Notes: generated from the letters alone by a model not told the origin. A stretch of 7,816 nucleotides of DNA from Rhodospirillales bacterium (GCA_021775195.1 JAJFIG010000433.1:1-7816); one strand, 5' to 3'; counted from the first letter of the stretch, positions 1-6,528 are shown. Numbers and translations are program-made.

Positions 1-508
1 CCCCCGCCGTTGCCCCGGCCATGTCCAGGCGCAGGGCATAGGCCTCGCCGGCGCCCATGCGCCGTTGCCCCGTTCCCGCGTCCAGCGCCCGGCAGGTGCC
101 GGGATAGATCAGGCCATCCGGGCCGTGGGGCGCCAATCCCGCCTTCGCCGCTTCCTCGCGGATTTCCCGCCGGGTGCAGAAGCAGGGATAGATCAGCCCC
201 CGCTCGCCCAGGGTTTCCAGCGCTTGTGCGTAGTCCGCCATGTGCTCCGACTGGCGCCGCACCGGGGTCTCCCATTCGAGGCCCAGCCACGCCAGGTCGT
301 CCAGGATCGCGTCCTCGAATTCCGTCCGGCACCGGCCGTGGTCGATGTCCTCGATACGCACCAGAAAGCGGCCGCCCGCGTCCCGCGCCAAGCGTTCCGC
401 GAACAGCGCCGAATGGGCATGACCCAGGTGCAGGTAGCCCGTGGGGCTGGGGGCAAAACGGGTGATGGCGGACATTTTGGGAAAAGCGGTATCGTTGGGT
501 CTAGACAT
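1..508 (-). CDS. gluQ: Glutamyl-Q tRNA(Asp) synthetase, N-terminal part (3' end outside window)
   Basis: This enzyme activates glutamate and attaches it to the queuosine base at the wobble position of tRNA(Asp); it is a shortened paralogue of the GluRS catalytic domain. Reading from 508 the protein contains TRFAPSPTGYLHLGHAHSA (residues 16-34), which is the class I signature with the HIGH box as HLGH (27-30), followed by RIEDID (51-56). A zinc site typical of GluQ is visible: C109-F-C111, then Y135 and C139 (YPGTC). About 169 codons are present; the KMSKS-like loop and the C-terminus lie beyond the left edge. Two in-frame ATG codons are possible, at 508 and at 475; neither has a good Shine-Dalgarno sequence. 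The second gives the start closer to the class I signature, as is usual in the family. The gene is divergent from the esterase at 580. Third positions are almost all G or C. The family call is firm and the exact start is open. Confidence 0.93.
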   Translation of the reverse strand, partial: MSRPNDTAFPKMSAITRFAPSPTGYLHLGHAHSALFAERLARDAGGRFLVRIEDIDHGRCRTEFEDAILDDLAWLGLEWETPVRRQSEHMADYAQALETLGERGLIYPCFCTRREIREEAAKAGLAPHGPDGLIYPGTCRALDAGTGQRRMGAGEAYALRLDMAGATAG

Positions 509-579
509 GGGGTGACAACGGCCCGCATGTTCGGCTACGACTCCCCCTCCCGTCAATCCATTCCAGCCACGAGGCCCCC
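509..579. other. Divergent intergenic region between gluQ and the esterase
   Basis: This 71-base gap must hold the 5' signals for both divergent genes. I see no convincing -35/-10 pair and no strong ribosome binding site on either strand; the best candidate for the esterase is the weak CGAGG just before its ATG. Confidence 0.5.
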
Positions 580-1254
580 ATGCCCGACTCCCCGACCCTC
601 GACGGCCCGCGAAAGCCGCCTGCCTCCGGCGGCGCCCCCCAACAAGTGGTGCTGTTCCTGCACGGCGTTGGGGCCGACGGCAACGACCTCATCGGTCTGG
701 CGCCCTATTTCCAGCGCGTCCTGCCCGACGCCCTGTTCATCTCGCCGGACGCGCCGTTCCGCTTCGACATGGCGCCCGTCGGCCGCCAGTGGTTCAGCCT
801 CAGCGACTTCAGCATGCAGGCCCGCCTCAGCGGCGTGCAATCGGCGGCCCCCGCCCTCGATGCCTTCATCGACGAGACCCTGGCCGAAACCGGCCTCGGC
901 GAAGACAAGCTCGCCCTCATCGGCTTTTCCCAGGGCACCATGATGGCGCTGTACGTCGGCCTCCGCCGGGAGCGCCAGCTTGCCGCCATTGTCGGTTATT
1001 CCGGCATGCTCGTGGGCGAGGACCTGCTGGCCGAGGAGATCAGGTCCCGCCCGCCGGTGCTGCTGACCCACGGCGACGCCGACGAGGTTCTTTCCTGTGA
1101 TTCGCTGCCCGAGGCGGACAGGGGCCTCAAGGCCGCCGGTGTCGACGTCAAGTCCTACGTCCGCCCCGGCCTCGGTCATGGCATCGACGATCAGTGCATT
1201 CATTTGGGCATGAAGTTCCTGACCAAGGCGTTCGGCGTAACGCCCGACGAGTGA
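580..1254 (+). CDS. Phospholipase/carboxylesterase-family alpha/beta hydrolase
   Basis: A complete 224-residue serine esterase of the phospholipase/carboxylesterase (Abhydrolase_2) family, the usual size for these small cytoplasmic enzymes. The oxyanion-hole region is LFLHGVGADGND (residues 25-36). The nucleophile elbow is GFSQG with Ser117, the acid is probably Asp168 in HGDADEV, and the base is His200 in GHGID; all three catalytic residues are present in the expected order and spacing. There is no signal peptide or membrane segment. The family hydrolyses short carboxylic esters, lysophospholipids or acyl-thioesters; the substrate here cannot be read from sequence. It is divergent from gluQ and strongly GC-biased at third positions, so it looks like native chromosome. 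Long minus-strand frames opposite it are a by-product of that bias. Downstream, codon use changes and the accessory block begins. Confidence 0.93.
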   Translation: MPDSPTLDGPRKPPASGGAPQQVVLFLHGVGADGNDLIGLAPYFQRVLPDALFISPDAPFRFDMAPVGRQWFSLSDFSMQARLSGVQSAAPALDAFIDETLAETGLGEDKLALIGFSQGTMMALYVGLRRERQLAAIVGYSGMLVGEDLLAEEIRSRPPVLLTHGDADEVLSCDSLPEADRGLKAAGVDVKSYVRPGLGHGIDDQCIHLGMKFLTKAFGVTPDE

Positions 1255-1290
1255 CGGCATCCCGCCCTGCAATACACTGAAAATCATATT

Positions 1291-1337
1291 TCGGCAGAGA
1301 GCTTGTAGATAGACGGTTCTCGGTCAAATCCTGCCGA
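1291..1337. repeat. Inverted repeat TCGGCAG/CTGCCGA enclosing the left direct repeat
   Basis: TCGGCAG at 1291-1297 is the exact reverse complement of CTGCCGA at 1331-1337, with 33 bases between. It lies downstream of the esterase stop and could form a long-loop hairpin, but no T-run follows. Seven-base arms at this distance may be chance. Confidence 0.25.
1312..1335 (+). repeat. Left copy of a 24-bp direct repeat flanking the accessory block
   Basis: The 24 bases beginning GACGGTTCTCGG match 6424-6447 (beginning GACGATTCTCGG) at 22 of 24 positions, same orientation. Both end in AATCCTGCC. The copies lie ~5.1 kb apart, one just inside the esterase end and the other just before the HNH promoter. 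A match this good is unlikely by chance in a window of this size. Confidence 0.65.
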
Positions 1338-1514
1338 TGGAACTCCCGTGCCCAATTTTCTTTGGCAAGACGAAGCAAATAGGCATATGAAGCGCGGGAC
1401 CTCCAATTTTGCGAAGCGGGACGATCTTCTTGGTTGTCCATAGAAAATCCCTGCATCGTAGCGATTTGCGACGTTGGAAACGGCAATATGGCGGCGCGTC
1501 TCACCATTGATGCC

Positions 1515-2327
1515 TTAGAAGCGATAACTCACGGCGATCCCACCAAAGAACTGATTGGCCGCACCCTCGTCGTCCACGATGGGGCTGTCGGCGGCATCGC
1601 CCAGCAAGCGTGAAGCCCGCACAAAGCCCATGACGCCCCAGCGCTCAGTCACGCTATACTGCAGGGAAAGATCGAGCCCGACATCTTTGAAACCGCCGCC
1701 GGCGTCAAAAACGGCAAGACCGCTGCGCGCGGCATTGTTGGTGTCGATACCGAAATACGTTTCGGCGTACTCGTCCGAGGCATAAGTTGAATCTACGCCG
1801 AAACCTATCCGCCAACTCCGACCAACCGGCACTGCGTAGGACCCACGCAGCGTGACCAAATGGCCGTCATGTGCATCGGATGCATCAGCGACGACCTCGA
1901 CACGACCGGTAAGAGCATCGCGCTCACGAAATACACCCGCTGCCTGGAGTGCGACAAAGCCACCCAATTCGACAGCCGCGTCTACATCTCGCAATCTGTC
2001 GACGCGCTCGTTCTCTACATCATCCCTGCCAAGCCGGAAGCCGAGGGTCGGACCGACTTGGAAGGTCAGAGAATCGTTGAGCGAAATTAAATTCTGTGGG
2101 AGAAAATTCGCCCTGGCGCGGGTTCCCTGTATTTCAAGGTAGTATTCTTGCCGTTGCACCCGTCCGACGACGAGCGGGACAATCCCGTAATCTTCCGAGC
2201 CCTCGAAATCGGGCGCGACAGCCGGGCCGACGGCAATGAACCTCTTGACGCTATTCGATTCGGCAAACGACGTGCTCGGCAGGATGAGAAGCAAAACAAA
2301 GACTGCAACATTTGATACTCGCATCAC
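1515..2327 (-). CDS. MipA/OmpV-family outer-membrane protein
   Basis: A complete protein of 270 residues, within the usual size of MipA/OmpV beta-barrel proteins. Residues 1-22 form a Sec signal peptide: Arg3, a hydrophobic core VAVFVLLLIL, then cleavage after SFA (20-22). The mature part alternates polar and hydrophobic residues like a barrel. It carries family-type stretches such as VGPAVAPDFEGSEDY near the N-terminus and GGGFKDVGLDLSLQYSVTER, WGVMGFVRASRLLGDAADSP and GGIAVSYRF at the C-terminus, ending in Phe as barrel proteins do. The family includes MipA, a murein-synthesis scaffold, and OmpV, a porin-like protein; with a molybdenum hydroxylase nearby, substrate passage is a reasonable guess only. 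The first codon may be GTG at 2327 or ATG at 2324; an AGGA element lies 7 and 10 nt upstream respectively. A 70-bp element shared with the iorA-like upstream region lies 44-47 bp upstream. Confidence 0.9.
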   Translation of the reverse strand: MMRVSNVAVFVLLLILPSTSFAESNSVKRFIAVGPAVAPDFEGSEDYGIVPLVVGRVQRQEYYLEIQGTRARANFLPQNLISLNDSLTFQVGPTLGFRLGRDDVENERVDRLRDVDAAVELGGFVALQAAGVFRERDALTGRVEVVADASDAHDGHLVTLRGSYAVPVGRSWRIGFGVDSTYASDEYAETYFGIDTNNAARSGLAVFDAGGGFKDVGLDLSLQYSVTERWGVMGFVRASRLLGDAADSPIVDDEGAANQFFGGIAVSYRF

Positions 2328-2578
2328 CAGATATTCCTATTCGAACGTTTGAACACAGGTTGGTTTGGTGACAACGGTAAGAGGGAGAACGGCGGAATGC
2401 TTTGATGATCGTGCCAATTTGGGCGGGGCACGCGGTGGCCAGAGGAATGCAATGTAACCGGGTTGTCTTTCAGGTTTTGGCCAAGAACACTCGAATACTG
2501 CGTTCCAAAGCTCAACGCGTTCCTCGATATCCACGAGCGGGGAATACGATCGCTCAATCAACGCCATAAGGAACTAGG
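2328..2578 (-). other. Regulatory region upstream of the mipA-like gene, with a doubtful 76-aa ORF
   Basis: This 251-base gap separates the regulator's stop from the mipA-like start. It holds the shared element at 2371-2440. A minus-strand frame from ATG at 2567 to 2337 would encode 76 residues, and its first half (LIERSYSPLVDIEERVELWN and following) has protein-like composition. It has no ribosome binding site, overlaps the shared element, and matches no family I know, so I do not call it a gene. It may be the tail of a decayed gene. Confidence 0.4.
2371..2440 (-). promoter_or_regulatory. Shared upstream element, copy 1 (mipA-like promoter region)
   Basis: This stretch aligns with 6336-6406, same strand, at 53 of 70 positions with one single-base gap. 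The best-conserved core on the minus strand is GCACGATCATCAAAGCATT here against GCGCGATCATCAAAGTATT in the other copy. Both copies lie directly upstream of a minus-strand gene, which suggests an operator for a common regulator, perhaps the AraC-type protein encoded between them. A duplicated coding relic is the alternative: one frame reads IIKAFRRSPSYR here and IIKVLRQFPSYR there. Confidence 0.5.
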
Positions 2579-3532
2579 TTACGCGCTCAGGCACACCGCG
2601 CGGTAATCAGACGGAGTCATGCCCATGCTGGCACGGAAGTCGCGGCTGAAATGCGCACTGTCAGAGAATCCGGCGCAGAAACCGATCGTCGTCAGCGGTA
2701 CATCGCTGTCCTTCAGAAGACGGCACGCTTGATGGATCCGAACCAGGCGAACGAGGCGCGAGAAGCTGAGTTCTGCGTCGCCCAATCTCCGTTGTAGAGA
2801 CCGCGTCGACAAGCCCGCCTCGCGGGCCAACTCGGCGATTTTCCACTGGCGCGCAATGTCGAGCATCAAAAGCCGAACCACAGTCTCGATCGAAGCCCTT
2901 AACGTCGAATCGCATGATCGCGGCAATGGAATGTCTGGGGGCTCTGCTTCCGATGTCGTTTCCTCCACTCGGGAAGAAAACATCTGCCACTCGATCGTCC
3001 AGGTGGCAGTCATCAGCGTGTTGGTGTCATCCGGAACTGAGAAGTGACCGTCCTCGCGGACACGATATGCCGTGCCGTCATCAAGGGGCATCTCGCAACG
3101 AAGACCGAGGCAACCGATCTCTTCCAGGAGGGCGATAATCATGCCGCATATAAGAAGGTTTTCGGGCGTGGTCGGTGTTCCACCATCCACCGTGTATCTC
3201 TGGAATGAAGCGCACTTTTCGTGAGTCTGGTCGATCCGCAATCGATTTCGCGAATGGGCGAACACCTCAAATCGTTGCCACTTGTCGAACAACAATGCCG
3301 GATTTGCCGAGCGGACGGCGGCATGCCATATCGGGTCATATCGAGCGCTCCGAATTCCCTGCCCAATCGACAACAGCGTTTCCGGACCTGCTTTGCGCCA
3401 TACTAGATCGAGAATATCTCGCTTGTACTCCGCCGGAATCTGCGCGTGTCGAACCGCATCGACGGTGCTTGCGACCGTTGGCAATAATGCCGGATTGGTC
3501 CGTTTGAGTTGGTGAACAATAAGGTCAACCAT
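2579..3532 (-). CDS. AraC-family transcriptional regulator
   Basis: A 317-residue regulator with the AraC/XylS double helix-turn-helix at its C-terminus. The first HTH is IAELAREAGLSTRSLQRRL (residues 232-250). The second is TTIGFCAGFSDSAHFSRDFR (281-300), followed by the family signature G-M-T-P-S-D-Y-R (304-311). Residues 1-220 form the sensor region; it contains RLRIDQTHEKC and LLICGMIIALLEEIGC and resembles the long N-terminal domains of OruR/ArgR-type AraC proteins, ligand unknown. It lies 88 bp after the iorB-like gene and 251 bp before the mipA-like gene, all co-directional, so it is probably local. The ATG at 3532 has no ribosome binding site, whereas GAGGAG at 3565-3570 sits 8 nt before an in-frame ATT (3554-3556), which would add eight residues. 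The start is therefore uncertain; the family call is firm. Confidence 0.93.
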   Translation of the reverse strand: MVDLIVHQLKRTNPALLPTVASTVDAVRHAQIPAEYKRDILDLVWRKAGPETLLSIGQGIRSARYDPIWHAAVRSANPALLFDKWQRFEVFAHSRNRLRIDQTHEKCASFQRYTVDGGTPTTPENLLICGMIIALLEEIGCLGLRCEMPLDDGTAYRVREDGHFSVPDDTNTLMTATWTIEWQMFSSRVEETTSEAEPPDIPLPRSCDSTLRASIETVVRLLMLDIARQWKIAELAREAGLSTRSLQRRLGDAELSFSRLVRLVRIHQACRLLKDSDVPLTTIGFCAGFSDSAHFSRDFRASMGMTPSDYRAVCLSA

Positions 3533-3620
3533 GCTCGCTTTGGCAAAATCGCGAATGGGGCAATCTCCTCAGGTGGTCATCGTCGCAAGAAGCCGGGCCG
3601 CATAGCAGTTTTTCCTAGAA
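3533..3620 (-). other. Gap between the iorB-like gene and the regulator
   Basis: Eighty-eight bases with a good Shine-Dalgarno-like GAGGAG (minus strand, 3565-3570) but no obvious terminator hairpin with T-run, so read-through from iorAB into the regulator is possible. Confidence 0.4.
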
Positions 3621-5846
3621 CTAGCCATTGGCATCCGAGAAAACGCTGCTGTAGCTCATCGGCAAGCGCCGAATTCGGCGGCCGGTTGTGGCAAATACAG
3701 CGTTGGCAATTGCCGGGGCAACAGGCCCGAACGCCGACTCACCAACCCCGACTGGCGCCGCGTCGGAGTCGACAAGCACCACCGCTATTTCCGGGCTTTC
3801 GCGGTGGCGAAGAACCTCATAACCGTCGAAGTTACGTTCCTTGACGGCTCCTGCCTCGACCGTGATCCGCTCTTTCAGCGCCATGCTACAGCCCCAGACT
3901 ATGTTTCCCATGACCTGATTCTCGACCTGGTTCGGATTGACGACCAATCCGCAATCCTGAGCGCACCATGTTTTGGTAACGCGCAATTCGCTCGCCGAGT
4001 GGTCCACCTGAACTTCCGCCACCACCGCGACCGCCGTCTGATTCTTGTAGACGGCGCAGGCTATTCCTCGGCCCGTACCCGTCGGTGCCGGCTGGCCCCA
4101 TTCGGAAATCTCTGCCACCCGGCGCAAAACGCCGGCCAGCCTGTCGCTCGTCGACGGCAGGTTTTGCAGCCGGAATTCCAACGGGTCGATTCCAACCGCG
4201 GCCGCCAGTTCGTCCATCATGCTTTCAATGGCGAAGGTGTTTGGCGCCGCACCAAGACCGCGCCAGGCGCCGATGGGAACCGGGGTGCGAATGTCTGAGT
4301 AGCGAACACGCCGGTTCGCCGCCCGGTATTGGGACAAGCCGCCCCGCGCCGTGCCTTCATCGGCCATCACCTTATCCAAAACCCAGGCGATGTTTTCAGG
4401 GACGGGCCCGGTCATGATCGGTGATGAGACGAAGTCATGCTCCCAATGACTGATCGCTCCCTCACTTGTGACGCCGGCGTCGATATAGTGGGAGAAACCG
4501 GGTTGGAAGTAGTTGTTTTGAAATTCCGCTTCCCGATCCCATTGCACCCGGACCGGACGTTCGACCGCGGCCGACAGAAGCGCTGCCTCTTCCGACGCCT
4601 GGCATAGTACGCGGCCACCAAATCCTCCGCCCATGCGATGGCTGTGCACCACGACATCGTCGACTTCGCGGCCAGTAGCTTTTGCCACCCGCCGCTGAAC
4701 AAAAAAAGGATCCTGACTGCCGCACCAGATCTCCACTTTGTCCTTCTTCACCCAGGCGACACCTGCCCTTGGTTCCATCGCCGCGTGTGCTGCAAATGAT
4801 GTATCGTAGCGGGCAGTGGTTTTATATTGCGCGTTGCTCCGCCCGGCACCAATGTCGCCGACCATGGTCAACGTGTGTTCAAGATCATCGCGGGCGCGGA
4901 GTTGCTTAACATCAAGGCTCGCATCGATCTGATCCTGGTTCAGATCTTCGGGCACCTCCCATCGCGCGACGATTGCCTGCGTTGCTGTCGGCAGCACGAA
5001 AGGATCGTCCGTCACGACGCCGACGAAGTTATTTTCCTTGTCGATGACAACAGCGGTGACGTCCGGCATCGCCTCGGCGGCGCGACCATCGGCGCTTTGC
5101 AGTTGGGCGCCGAATGCGGGTGGTCGAAGAGCCTGACCATACAACATGTCCGGAAGCGACACGTCCCGGCTATACACGGTCTGGCCTGTCACGATCGCCT
5201 CCAGTTCTTGGTGTCTCCAGCTGCGGCCGATGGATTGATATTTGTCTTTGCGTTCCAATGCGTAACGCGGCATCGTCTTTTCCGTTGTCAACGAGGCTGA
5301 CACCGACAATACCACCGGCACGGACGGCACCAACGTGGCGTAGCTAAGCTCGGTTCCATCCGGCAAGACGAAGCCGGCCCGGCTATCCTGGACCTGATCT
5401 GGGGATAGGCCGGCCTTCTCGGCCGCCAATATCCGAAGCGCCTCTCGCAACCGTGCAGCACCATAGGAAATCGGCTCGAAGAAGCTCGCGATGCTTTCGC
5501 TGCCTACGGTCATCTTGAAAGGCGGCGTCTGATCGGTATCGGGAAGGACGCATTCGATCTCCGATTGGCCAACGTTCAGTTCCTCGGCCACAACCTGGCT
5601 CAATCCGAGAGACGCTCCTTGTCCCATCTCCATTCTTGGGCAGAAGAAACGGATGCTCCCGCCCGGCAAGACTTGGACCCATGCTAACCCGTCTTCAAGC
5701 TCGGGATCATCAGTTGACGGAAGGGCGGGCAAGATGGAGCGAACCGAACTGCAGGATGCGAGAGCCGTCACCCCGGCAGCCAGCCATCCGCTCGTGATCA
5801 AGAAGTTTCGGCGGCTGATGGCGGCTGGGTCAGCGACGGGCGGCAT
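3621..5846 (-). CDS. Molybdopterin-binding catalytic subunit, IorB-like (xanthine dehydrogenase family), Tat-exported
   Basis: A complete 741-residue large subunit of a molybdenum hydroxylase, close to isoquinoline 1-oxidoreductase beta subunits. These enzymes insert a water-derived oxygen next to nitrogen in N-heteroaromatics, or oxidise aldehydes. The N-terminus carries a twin-arginine signal (S11-R-R-N-F-L-I) and a lipobox L29-A-S-C32, so it is probably a Tat-exported lipoprotein. Family motifs follow: MEMGQGASLG (72-81), AAMEPRAGVAW (355-365), the cofactor-binding MGGGFGGR (405-412), GAWRGLGAAPNTFAIESMMD (526-545), and VGVGESAFGPVAPAIANAV near the C-terminus, where E703 is the catalytic glutamate. 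It starts one base after the iorA-like stop (TAA-A-ATG), so the two are translationally linked. No FAD subunit or CoxD/XdhC-type chaperone gene is in the window. The true substrate cannot be told from sequence. Codon use is less GC-biased than in the flanking genes. Confidence 0.93.
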   Translation of the reverse strand: MPPVADPAAISRRNFLITSGWLAAGVTALASCSSVRSILPALPSTDDPELEDGLAWVQVLPGGSIRFFCPRMEMGQGASLGLSQVVAEELNVGQSEIECVLPDTDQTPPFKMTVGSESIASFFEPISYGAARLREALRILAAEKAGLSPDQVQDSRAGFVLPDGTELSYATLVPSVPVVLSVSASLTTEKTMPRYALERKDKYQSIGRSWRHQELEAIVTGQTVYSRDVSLPDMLYGQALRPPAFGAQLQSADGRAAEAMPDVTAVVIDKENNFVGVVTDDPFVLPTATQAIVARWEVPEDLNQDQIDASLDVKQLRARDDLEHTLTMVGDIGAGRSNAQYKTTARYDTSFAAHAAMEPRAGVAWVKKDKVEIWCGSQDPFFVQRRVAKATGREVDDVVVHSHRMGGGFGGRVLCQASEEAALLSAAVERPVRVQWDREAEFQNNYFQPGFSHYIDAGVTSEGAISHWEHDFVSSPIMTGPVPENIAWVLDKVMADEGTARGGLSQYRAANRRVRYSDIRTPVPIGAWRGLGAAPNTFAIESMMDELAAAVGIDPLEFRLQNLPSTSDRLAGVLRRVAEISEWGQPAPTGTGRGIACAVYKNQTAVAVVAEVQVDHSASELRVTKTWCAQDCGLVVNPNQVENQVMGNIVWGCSMALKERITVEAGAVKERNFDGYEVLRHRESPEIAVVLVDSDAAPVGVGESAFGPVAPAIANAVFATTGRRIRRLPMSYSSVFSDANG

Positions 5847-5847
5847 T

Positions 5848-6312
5848 TTAACTCTCTTTCGCGGCGCGGACGATGGCCCCGTGGATTCGTGTATAGGTTC
5901 CGCAACGGCAGAGATTGCCGCTCATCTCATCCCGGATTTCCTTGTCGGAGGGGCTGGGATTGCGACTTAGAAACGCCGCAGCAGTCATAATTTGCCCGGG
6001 CTGGCAATAGCCGCACTGCGGCACGGAGTCTTCGATCCACGCCTTCTGGACAGGATGAAGTGTCCCTGTGGGCGTCGTTCCGGCCAGTCCCTCGATCGTC
6101 GTGACCTGCCGGCCGATAGCCTCGGCGATCAATACCTGACAAGAAAGGGCTGCTGTGCCGTCGATATGCACGGTGCAAGCGCCACAGAGCCCCATCCCAC
6201 AGCCAAACTTGGTGCCCTTCAGGCCGGCGAAATCACGAATGAAATCCAGCAGCGCGACATCCTGAAGTTTTCTTGGCACAGTCACCATTTTGCTGTTGAT
6301 CGCTATCTCCAT
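5848..6312 (-). CDS. [2Fe-2S] small subunit, IorA-like (xanthine dehydrogenase family)
   Basis: A complete 154-residue iron-sulfur subunit that carries electrons from the molybdenum site of the next gene's product. The N-terminal plant-ferredoxin-type cluster uses C38, C43, C46 ([10 protein letters not shown]) and C58. The C-terminal four-helix cluster uses C100, C103 (QCGYCQPGQ), C135 and C137 (LCRCGTY). Size and layout match isoquinoline 1-oxidoreductase alpha subunits. It has no signal peptide, so it probably assembles with the large subunit in the cytoplasm and is co-exported through Tat. The start is well supported: AGAGGAG at 6319-6325 lies 6 nt before the ATG. It is the first gene of the minus-strand operon, and the shared 70-bp element begins 23 bp upstream. 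Without a flavin subunit, electrons likely pass to a cytochrome or another carrier encoded elsewhere. Confidence 0.95.
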   Translation of the reverse strand: MEIAINSKMVTVPRKLQDVALLDFIRDFAGLKGTKFGCGMGLCGACTVHIDGTAALSCQVLIAEAIGRQVTTIEGLAGTTPTGTLHPVQKAWIEDSVPQCGYCQPGQIMTAAAFLSRNPSPSDKEIRDEMSGNLCRCGTYTRIHGAIVRAAKES

Positions 6313-6335
6313 GATGGGCTCCTCTTTCTGATCGC

Positions 6336-6406
6336 ATCACGGTAGGAGGGAAACTGTCGTAATACTTTGATGATCGCGCCAAGTTCAGGCGGTCCCCGCG
6401 ACGGCC
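6336..6406 (-). promoter_or_regulatory. Shared upstream element, copy 2 (iorA-like promoter region)
   Basis: Partner of 2371-2440, aligned at 53 of 70 positions with one extra base here. It begins 23 bp before the iorA ATG, nearer the start than copy 1 is to the mipA-like gene, so the promoter must lie within or upstream of it. I could not place a convincing -35/-10 pair inside. Confidence 0.5.
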
Positions 6407-6423
6407 GTACGGGAAATAGCGTT

Positions 6424-6447
6424 GACGATTCTCGGTCGAATCCTGCC
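6424..6447 (+). repeat. Right copy of the 24-bp direct repeat flanking the accessory block
   Basis: Differs from 1312-1335 at only two positions. It sits 26 bp before the -35 box of the HNH gene, so it marks the boundary between the accessory block and the right-hand chromosomal gene. Confidence 0.65.
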
Positions 6448-6473
6448 CCGGCCTGATGGCGCCGACTGGGGGT

Positions 6474-6502
6474 TTGGAATAACAGGACATCCTGTGTATG
6501 AT
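6474..6502 (+). promoter_or_regulatory. Sigma70-type promoter of the HNH gene with an internal inverted repeat
   Basis: TTGGAA (6474-6479) and TATGAT (6497-6502) are separated by exactly 17 bases. The spacer holds ACAGGA-CA-TCCTGT (6482-6495), perfect 6-base arms that could be an operator. The ribosome binding site AGGGAGG (6514-6520) and GTG start follow at suitable distances. Confidence 0.65.
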
Positions 6503-6528
6503 CGCCCCGTTTTAGGGAGGATGACACG

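Larger units (their letters stand above)
1148..1441 (-). pseudogene. 5' remnant of a DUF6499-like regulatory gene (island-associated)
   Basis: An ATG at 1441 follows a good AGGGA ribosome binding site with 6-nt spacing. The first ~38 codons (1441-1328) read as a plausible protein: W13-R-S, then ASYAYLLRLAKENWAREFHR at residues 17-36. The spacing of W..(Y)AY.L..L....WA.EF.R resembles the N-terminal DUF6499 domain that often precedes DUF2285 in regulators of alphaproteobacterial integrative elements; I recall this from memory and did not search for it. After residue ~38 the resemblance stops, exactly where the 24-bp direct repeat lies (1312-1335). The frame then runs on without meaning, antisense to the esterase, to a stop at 1148. 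No DUF2285 part follows. I read it as a gene cut at the island edge; a genuine short protein of 97 residues is the alternative. Confidence 0.4.
6313..6473. other. Right edge of the accessory block: iorA upstream region
   Basis: This stretch holds the iorA ribosome binding site (6319-6325), the second copy of the shared element (6336-6406) and the right direct repeat (6424-6447). Several overlapping minus-strand frames cross it and extend antisense into the HNH gene; none has a supported start. Confidence 0.5.

Noticed and set aside
65..943. 292-residue plus-strand frame across gluQ and the esterase
   Set aside because: Crosses two genuine genes in wrong frames; the translation is repetitive Pro/Arg/Ser with no domain.
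553..1287. 244-residue minus-strand frame opposite the esterase
   Set aside because: It mirrors a firmly identified hydrolase in high-GC DNA, has low-complexity Ala/Gly/Glu-rich content and no family motif.
2402..2420. Sigma54-like TTGGCAC on the minus strand in the shared element
   Set aside because: The required GC at the -12 position is missing (AA there) and the second copy reads TTGGCGC.
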